NCBI GenBank assembly: GCA_965658725.1
Contig: CBFHUI010000037.1
Coordinates: 1-24,572 of the forward strand
DNA length: 24,572 bases
Reading direction: 5' to 3'
Source of the DNA: UBA7985 sp965658725
GTDB lineage: Bacteria > Pseudomonadota > Alphaproteobacteria > UBA7985
Position 1 is the stretch's first letter; the number at the start of each line of letters is the position of its first letter. Shown here in pieces: positions 17,061 to 22,267 of the stretch. The notes under the pieces are model-generated. The model was given only the letters and a program-made list of their open reading frames with translations. It was not told the DNA's origin and ran no database searches. Position numbers and translations under genes: made by a program.

Positions 17061-19478
17061 ATGAAAACCTCCGCAAAAGTCGTCGTTATCGGCGGCGGTG
17101 TCGTTGGCTGTTCGGTTCTCTATCACCTCACCAAGATGGGGTGGACCGACATCATGCTGATCGAGCGATCCGAGCTGACGTCGGGCTCGACCTGGCACGC
17201 TGCGGGCGGCTTTCACACGCTCAACGCGGATACCAATATGGCGGCGCTGCAGGGGTACACGATCCGGCTGTACCGAGAGCTTGAGGAAATCACCGGCATG
17301 AGCTGTGGTTTGCACCACGTCGGTGGGGTAACGCTGGCTGGGACAAAGGACCGGCTCGACTTCCTGATCGCCGAGCGCGCCAAGCACCGCTACATGGGGC
17401 TGGATACGCAGATTGTTGGACCGGAAGAGATCAAGAAGCTCTCCCCCATCACCAACGTCGAAGGCGTTCTGGGCGGCCTGTATGATCCGCTGGACGGACA
17501 CCTCGACCCCTCCGGCACGACCCACGCCTACGCCAAGGCCGCACGGATGGCGGGTGCAGAAATCGAACTGCGCTGCCCGGTGCTGGCAACCAACCCGCGC
17601 CCCGATGGCAGCTGGGACGTCGTGACCGAGCGCGGCACGATCCACGCCGAGCACATCGTCAATGCCGCTGGCCTTTGGGCGCGAGAGGTGGGGGCTATGG
17701 CTGGCGTCTATCTGCCGCTGCACCCCATGGAACACCAGTATCTGATCACCGAAGACATCCCCGAGGTCTACGAGCGTGGCGAGGAGCTGCCGCACGTCAT
17801 GGACCCCGAGGGCGAAAGCTACCTTCGGCAGGAGCGGCAAGGCCTGTGCATCGGCTTCTACGAGCAGCGATGCGATCCTTGGGCCGTGGACGGCACGCCG
17901 TGGAGCTTTGGGCATGAGCTGTTGGAGAACAAGCTCGACCGGATTTCTGAGTCCGTGGAGTTTGCCTACCGACGCTTCCCGATCCTGGAGCGAGCCGGGG
18001 TCAAAACGGTAATCAACGGACCCTTCACCTTTGCCCCAGATGGAAACCCGCTGGTGGGTCCGGTGCCGGGTCTGCGCAACTACTGGTCCGCCGTGGCCGT
18101 GATGGCGGGCTTCTCGCAGGGGGGCGGGGTTGGACTAAGCCTTGCCGAGTGGATGGTGGAGGGCGAGCCGAGCCGAGACATCTTCGCCATGGACGTCGCC
18201 CGCTTCGGCGACTGGATCACCCCGGCCTATACCCGCGAGAAAGTGCGCGAGAACTACCAGCGCCGCTTCTCCGTCTCCTACCCTAATGAGGAACTGCCCG
18301 TAATGCGGCCCTTCCAAACGACCCCGGCCTATCAGATCTGGAAGGATCAGCGAGCGGTGTTCGGAGCCGCTTACGGGATGGAAGCGGTGAACTACTTCGC
18401 GCTTCCCGGCGAACCGTTGGAAGAGACCCCGTCCTTCCGCCGGTCTAACGCCTGGGACGCGGTTTCGCAGGAATGCCGGGCAGTGCGTGAGGCCGTGGGC
18501 ATCAACGAGATTCACAACTTCAGCAAATACCGCGTCACTGGACCGGACGCGCGGGCGTGGCTTGACTGGATCATGGCCGGTCGCGTGCCCAAAGTCGGAC
18601 GCCTGTCGCTCACACCGATGCTGAGCGAGGCCGGAAAGCTGATTGGGGACTTCACGATAACCGCGCTGGGGGAGGATGATTTCCAACTCACCGCATCCTT
18701 TGGCAGTCAGGCCTTTCACACGCGCTGGTTTGAGCAGCATAGAGAGGGTTACGACTTCACCCTCACCAACGTCTCCACGCGACGCATCGGCTTCCAGATT
18801 GCTGGCCCCAAGGCGCGGGACGTGCTCGCCGCTTGCACGCCTGCGGACGTCTCGGCTGAAGCCTTCCGCTTCATGGATGCCCGTACCATCGACGTCGGTC
18901 CCTACCGCGCCTTGGTGCAGCGGGTAAGCTACACGGGCGATCTGGGCTATGAGATCTACGTCAACGCCGATGAACAGTACGGCCTTTACCACGTCCTCGC
19001 CGCTGCCGGAGAAACGCACGGCATGCGCCCCTTTGGGATGCGTGCAATGATGAGCCTGCGGCTGGAGAAGTTCTTTGGTTCATGGATGCGCGAGTTCCGG
19101 CCGGACTACATGCCAGCAGAAACAGGGATGGACCGCTTTATTAGCTACAACAAGCCCGTGGACTTCATCGGTAAGGCCGCGGCGGCTGCAGAAAAGGCCG
19201 CCGGCCCTGCACGCACGCTCTGTGCCTTTGCTGTCGATGCCGTTGATGCCGACGTGGTGGCGGATGAGCCGATTTTTGACGGAGACACAGTGATTGGCTT
19301 CGTCACCTCAGGCGGTTATGCCCATTACAGCCAGCAATCGGTCGCCATGGGCTTTGTCCCGACGGACATGGCAACGGCAGGCCGGACCTTTGCCATCGAG
19401 ATCCTCGGCGACCGTCGCCCGGCAACGATCATCACCACGCCGCTGGTGGACCCCGACGGCGCACGCATGCGAGGCTGA
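17061..19478 (+). CDS. Dimethylglycine/sarcosine dehydrogenase-like flavoprotein
   Basis: The 805-residue protein has the full four-part layout of DMGDH/SARDH. An N-terminal FAD-dependent DAO domain (GGGVVG at 11-16) is followed by the FAO_M linker (about 373-430), a GCV_T folate-binding domain (about 460-700) and a GCV_T C-terminal barrel (about 715-800). STWHAAGG carries His46, which by alignment with DMGDH would be the covalent FAD site. The family removes N-methyl groups from glycine derivatives, passing the C1 unit to tetrahydrofolate as 5,10-methylene-THF. Relatives with the same layout act on other N-methyl compounds, so the exact substrate is open. The ATG at 17061 starts the conserved fold; the frame from 16989 is longer but unsupported. 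The stop codon (19476-19478) directly abuts that of the convergent hydrolase. Confidence 0.9.
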   Translation: MKTSAKVVVIGGGVVGCSVLYHLTKMGWTDIMLIERSELTSGSTWHAAGGFHTLNADTNMAALQGYTIRLYRELEEITGMSCGLHHVGGVTLAGTKDRLDFLIAERAKHRYMGLDTQIVGPEEIKKLSPITNVEGVLGGLYDPLDGHLDPSGTTHAYAKAARMAGAEIELRCPVLATNPRPDGSWDVVTERGTIHAEHIVNAAGLWAREVGAMAGVYLPLHPMEHQYLITEDIPEVYERGEELPHVMDPEGESYLRQERQGLCIGFYEQRCDPWAVDGTPWSFGHELLENKLDRISESVEFAYRRFPILERAGVKTVINGPFTFAPDGNPLVGPVPGLRNYWSAVAVMAGFSQGGGVGLSLAEWMVEGEPSRDIFAMDVARFGDWITPAYTREKVRENYQRRFSVSYPNEELPVMRPFQTTPAYQIWKDQRAVFGAAYGMEAVNYFALPGEPLEETPSFRRSNAWDAVSQECRAVREAVGINEIHNFSKYRVTGPDARAWLDWIMAGRVPKVGRLSLTPMLSEAGKLIGDFTITALGEDDFQLTASFGSQAFHTRWFEQHREGYDFTLTNVSTRRIGFQIAGPKARDVLAACTPADVSAEAFRFMDARTIDVGPYRALVQRVSYTGDLGYEIYVNADEQYGLYHVLAAAGETHGMRPFGMRAMMSLRLEKFFGSWMREFRPDYMPAETGMDRFISYNKPVDFIGKAAAAAEKAAGPARTLCAFAVDAVDADVVADEPIFDGDTVIGFVTSGGYAHYSQQSVAMGFVPTDMATAGRTFAIEILGDRRPATIITTPLVDPDGARMRG

Positions 19479-20429
19479 TCAGGCCCCGCTGCGCGCCTCA
19501 TTGCGTTTTGCCGCCTTGAGAATGATGTCGAAGACCGTATCGAACTGGGTGTGGTGGATCATGTGCCCCGCCCCTTCGATCAAAGTGATCTGAGCGCCTG
19601 GCGCGTCACGCTCCAAACCCGCGGCATGCAGGTACGGGCTCACGTAGTCTTCGGTCCCAAAGACAACGTCAAACGGCGCGGTCAACGCCGCATAGCCGTC
19701 TTTGAGCGCACCCACACCGGCATCCAACGCCCGAACGTCAGCAGCGTTGTTCATGAAGGTCTTGGGGCGCATGATGACTTTGGTCTGCGTGTTGTCCGCG
19801 TAAGACTCAAGCGTCGGCTCGGGGTAGAATGTGCCTTCCACACTCGGCTCAAACAGGGCCAGTCCGACAACGGGCATCAAGGCGTTAGCGAACAGCCAGC
19901 CCACGACCGGCGTGCCTGCCAGCCCATAGGCCCACCAGACTTCACCGCCCCACGCGTGCGACACGCCCGAGACATCGACCAGACTGCCGACCCGTTCGGG
20001 GTGGTTCACAGCCATAGACAGCGACACAGCTGCGCCAAGAGAGTGGCCAACAACCGTTGGGGCTTCAATGTCCAGCGTATCGAGCAGCGCGACGATCAAG
20101 TCAGCTTGGGCGTCAATCTCGTTCAGCCCCGGATTGTTGCGGGTGGAAAAGCCAAGACCCGGCCGATCAATGGTGATCACCCGATGCCCCGCTGCCCGCA
20201 AGGCCGGTGCCATCCGCAGTTCCATATCGCCCAGGTTCCCGCTGGCTCCATGAATCATCAGGATCGGCGAGCCGCCGCCCTGATCCACGATGTGCAGGCG
20301 TTCCCCTTGAACCTCAACAAAGGTGCCCAATGGCTCTTTCGGCAAGCCTGCGACCAGCACGCGCGAGGCGACCCAAAGCGCCACCAACAGAACAACAGGA
20401 CTTGCGGCGATCCAGGCCATAATTTTCAT
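19479..20429 (-). CDS. Alpha/beta hydrolase with N-terminal membrane anchor
   Basis: The 316-residue protein has one hydrophobic N-terminal helix (about 6-28, no clear signal-cleavage site), then an alpha/beta hydrolase fold. Motifs are the oxyanion-hole HGASG (60-64), nucleophile elbow GHSLG with Ser130, a probable acid near Glu260/Asp261 in FGTEDYVSP, and His289 in GAGHMIHH. It is therefore probably tethered to the inner membrane facing the periplasm. The substrate is unknown: an ester, epoxide or lactone is possible. The ATG at 20429 is preceded by AAAGGAAA; a second in-frame ATG at 20420 is an alternative. The longer frame from 20960 is not supported because it runs through the divergent reductase gene. 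Confidence 0.88.
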   Translation of the reverse strand: MKIMAWIAASPVVLLVALWVASRVLVAGLPKEPLGTFVEVQGERLHIVDQGGGSPILMIHGASGNLGDMELRMAPALRAAGHRVITIDRPGLGFSTRNNPGLNEIDAQADLIVALLDTLDIEAPTVVGHSLGAAVSLSMAVNHPERVGSLVDVSGVSHAWGGEVWWAYGLAGTPVVGWLFANALMPVVGLALFEPSVEGTFYPEPTLESYADNTQTKVIMRPKTFMNNAADVRALDAGVGALKDGYAALTAPFDVVFGTEDYVSPYLHAAGLERDAPGAQITLIEGAGHMIHHTQFDTVFDIILKAAKRNEARSGA

Positions 20430-20549
20430 GGGGTTTCCTTTACTGGGTTGATTCCATGCTTGTATCTGGGGGAGATAGTCCGCACCGCTCGCCTTGCCCA
20501 GCCCTCGAGGCAACGAAGCCGACGGGATGCCACAGAAAGACACTCGATC

Positions 20550-21008
20550 GTGACCAAGCGCCTGCTCTTCATCGCCCACGCCCCCTCGCCCAACACGCGA
20601 GCGGTCCGTGATGCAGTGGTTGCGGGGGCTGGAGGTGTGGCCGGTGTTGAGCTGACCGTTCTGGCGCCGCTGGAGGCTGCAACGGCGGATGTTCTGCGCT
20701 GCGATGGCTTGATCCTGCAAACCACCGAAAACATTGGCGCGATGGCCGGACTCACGAAGGACTTCTTCGACCGGAGTTATAACGACCTGCTCGACCAGAA
20801 ACCCGGCCTGCCCATTGTGACGCTGATCCGCGCCGGGCTGGACGGGACTGCGACGACGCGGGCATTGAACGGAATATATGGGGCCTTGGGCTGGCGGTCG
20901 GTAAGCGAGATTGCCGTCTTGCACGGGGACTGGTCGCCGACCTTTGTCGAGACGGCGCATGACTTGGGCGAAGCCATGGCCGAGGGGCTGAGCGCAGGGA
21001 TTTTCTGA
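20550..21008 (+). CDS. Flavodoxin-like NAD(P)H-dependent FMN reductase
   Basis: The 152-residue protein starts MTKRLLFIAHAPSPNTRAV, in which SPNTR is the phosphate-binding loop of flavodoxin-like folds. TTENIGAMAGLTKDFFDR is the FMN-binding segment of the NAD(P)H:quinone/FMN reductase group, where ENxGxMxGxxKDFFDR is the usual form. It is a small cytoplasmic flavoprotein, probably an oxidoreductase; partner and substrate are unknown. The start is GTG at 20550 with only a weak purine-rich site before it; the longer frame upstream runs through the opposite gene. A flavin link to the neighbouring flavoprotein dehydrogenase is possible but unproven, as the hydrolase lies between them on the other strand. 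Confidence 0.82.
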   Translation: MTKRLLFIAHAPSPNTRAVRDAVVAGAGGVAGVELTVLAPLEAATADVLRCDGLILQTTENIGAMAGLTKDFFDRSYNDLLDQKPGLPIVTLIRAGLDGTATTRALNGIYGALGWRSVSEIAVLHGDWSPTFVETAHDLGEAMAEGLSAGIF

Positions 21009-21029
21009 ACTGGCCTGACTGCATTTTGC

Positions 21030-21090
21030 AACGGCGTTGGCGATTCAGCTACCCATGCCCCTGAAATCAGGCGAAACTTTCAACGCCGTT
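21030..21090. repeat. Inverted repeat between the reductase and Cas2-like genes
   Basis: AACGGCGTTG (21030-21039) pairs perfectly with CAACGCCGTT (21081-21090) across 41 bases, and the match extends outward (TTGC.../...TTGCAA) with one extra T. It lies between two convergent genes and may stop transcription from both sides, but there is no T-run. Confidence 0.4.
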
Positions 21091-21106
21091 TGCAAATTGC
21101 ATCGCG

Positions 21107-21388
21107 CTAGACGCCGTTTTCGAGAAGCCAGCTGTTTGTCCCAGTGAGCGCGCGGTTGTAGCCATAGTTCGAATTCACTTCAGAAACCCACAGCAGGTCG
21201 CTGTCCACGAAAGGGCGCAGGCCGGATATCACGCGCTTGGCATCCCGCTCCTTGACCCGGATCAGCCAGACAGAACGCTGAATGCGCCGTCCGCCGAGGT
21301 CCGACAGGGTTTTCGTCAACTTTTTATCATCCGCACTTGGCTCCTCGCCCACGGCGGGAGAGTCATGCGCCACCAAATAACACGGCAC
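21107..21388 (-). CDS. Orphan Cas2-fold small protein (putative)
   Basis: The 93-residue product starts at GTG 21388 (read as MPCYLVAHDSPAVG), with AGAGGA at a 7-base spacing. The first strand ends in Asp (LVAHD), where Cas2 proteins carry their nuclease Asp. The central segment KKLTKTLSDLGGRRIQRSVW has the pattern of Cas2 helix 1 and strand 2 (L...LxxxGxxRVQxSVF), and a final strand includes SDLLWVSEV. Length also matches Cas2 (about 90-100). This family is ferredoxin-like and includes Cas2 and VapD-like nucleases. There is no cas1, no CRISPR array and no cas effector in the window, so a role outside CRISPR adaptation, for example as a toxin or housekeeping RNase, is more likely. A longer in-frame start at 21490 adds 34 residues without a clear ribosome site. 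Confidence 0.6.
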   Translation of the reverse strand: MPCYLVAHDSPAVGEEPSADDKKLTKTLSDLGGRRIQRSVWLIRVKERDAKRVISGLRPFVDSDLLWVSEVNSNYGYNRALTGTNSWLLENGV

Positions 21389-21489
21389 GCAGTGGTCCTC
21401 TGATTTCGTTCCTCTTAGGCGCGTTTCATTGGTTGTTGTTCGCGCGTCTCCATGGCGTTGCAAGCAGCAAGCCATCAACATTGAAATCA

Positions 21490-21516
21490 TCCACAGGATG
21501 CAAATTTACCTGTGGA
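21490..21516. promoter_or_regulatory. Possible operator upstream of the Cas2-like gene
   Basis: TCCACAGG (21490-21497) and CCTGTGGA (21509-21516) form a perfect 8-bp inverted repeat with an 11-base AT-rich spacer, about 100 bases upstream of the GTG start. This is the symmetric two-half-site layout of many dimeric repressor sites; no promoter hexamers can be assigned. Confidence 0.35.
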
Positions 21517-21584
21517 CAATCGCATAGCGCAGGACAATCCCCTGCATGCTGCTCCGGGACCAGACCAGAGCGCTGCTTTGATCC

Positions 21585-21633
21585 GGTCTCAGAGAGAGTG
21601 ACTGTGTCAGGGCTTTGGGGCCAGCCTGAGACC
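21585..21633. repeat. Long hairpin-forming inverted repeat
   Basis: GGTCTCAG (21585-21592) pairs perfectly with CTGAGACC (21626-21633). Between them CAGGGCT and AGCCTG can form an inner, alternative stem with one bulge. It lies 60 bases 3' of the tRNA on the minus strand. It may be a processing or termination structure or part of a small RNA; there is no T-run on either side. Confidence 0.35.
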
Positions 21634-21692
21634 TAAAAGGGCGGCAACGGGGCGTTTCAAAGATGCATGAAAAATCAGCGCTGACGGTGCGA

Positions 21693-21778
21693 TGGTAGCC
21701 CCTGCCGGACTCGAACCGGCACTTCCAAAGGAAAACGGATTTTAAGTCCGCAGCGTCTACCAATTCCGCCAAGGGGCC
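21693..21778 (-). tRNA. tRNA-Leu (anticodon UAA)
   Basis: The 86-base gene has a 7-bp acceptor stem (GGCCCCT with AGGGGCT, one G-U pair), an anticodon stem GCGGA/TCCGT with loop CTTAAAA (anticodon UAA), a long variable arm as in class II tRNAs, a T-arm GCCGG/CCGGC with TTCGAGT loop, discriminator A and an encoded CCA. Confidence 0.97.
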
Positions 21779-22267
21779 AGCTGAAACTCAGACTGATGCT
21801 GTCATACGAAATCGCAACCGGAAATCAATCCCGGAGACGGTTTCAGCGACATTTCGAGCCGAGCTGTGGCGTGCGCATAAGGTTAGTTCGATTCGTTTTG
21901 CTCAACGCATAAAGTCAGGATTCGGGGTACGAAGTACGCCATAATCCTGCATACCGCGCCACCTCCACAGGGTTATCCACCGCTTTATCCCGAATCTTTT
22001 GATCTTCGCAGCACAGAGGCATATCCATAGCCTGATTTGAAATGGCGGGGATATGGCCTGCACGCCTATAACTATGGCGGGAAGGTCTAACGCAGTCTCG
22101 ATCGAGCTTCTGAGCACCCTCTGAAGTTCGTCATAATTAGAGCGTACTTCCCTCGCGATTTTGCCGTCGACGTGATGAATATGTTGCTGGGGGACTCCCT
22201 CCAAAAGCAGAAGCATCGTTGAAGCGGTGATTTTGAAGAATGAATTTATGGGGTTGGGAGAGTGGCT
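21779..22267. other. Gene-poor region between the tRNA and the surface-protein gene
   Basis: These 489 bases are visibly less GC-rich than the rest. They should hold the promoters of the tRNA (minus) and of the large plus-strand gene. One minus frame (21902-22357, or from 22216) reads 151 or 104 codons, but it lacks a ribosome site, overlaps the next gene's start and shows no family resemblance. A 10-base palindrome CTCGATCGAG lies at 22097-22106. I see nothing else. Confidence 0.45.

Larger units (their letters stand above)
21389..21692. other. Gene-poor stretch between the Cas2-like gene and the tRNA
   Basis: I find no convincing gene here. It holds two inverted repeats, each listed separately (21490-21516 and 21585-21633), and should contain the promoter of the Cas2-like gene. 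Frames on both strands are short and look like noise. Confidence 0.5.

Noticed and set aside
21506..21772. Minus-strand 88-codon frame starting MAELVDAADLKSV
   Set aside because: This is the well-known false protein from translating a tRNA-Leu; it lies over the tRNA at 21693-21778.
21960..21985. TTATCCACC, close to a DnaA box
   Set aside because: A single imperfect 9-mer without clustered copies, an AT-rich unwinding region or replication genes nearby is not evidence for an origin.
21693..22267. tRNA-Leu as the attachment site of an integrated element
   Set aside because: No integrase and no repeat of the tRNA 3' end seen in the window.
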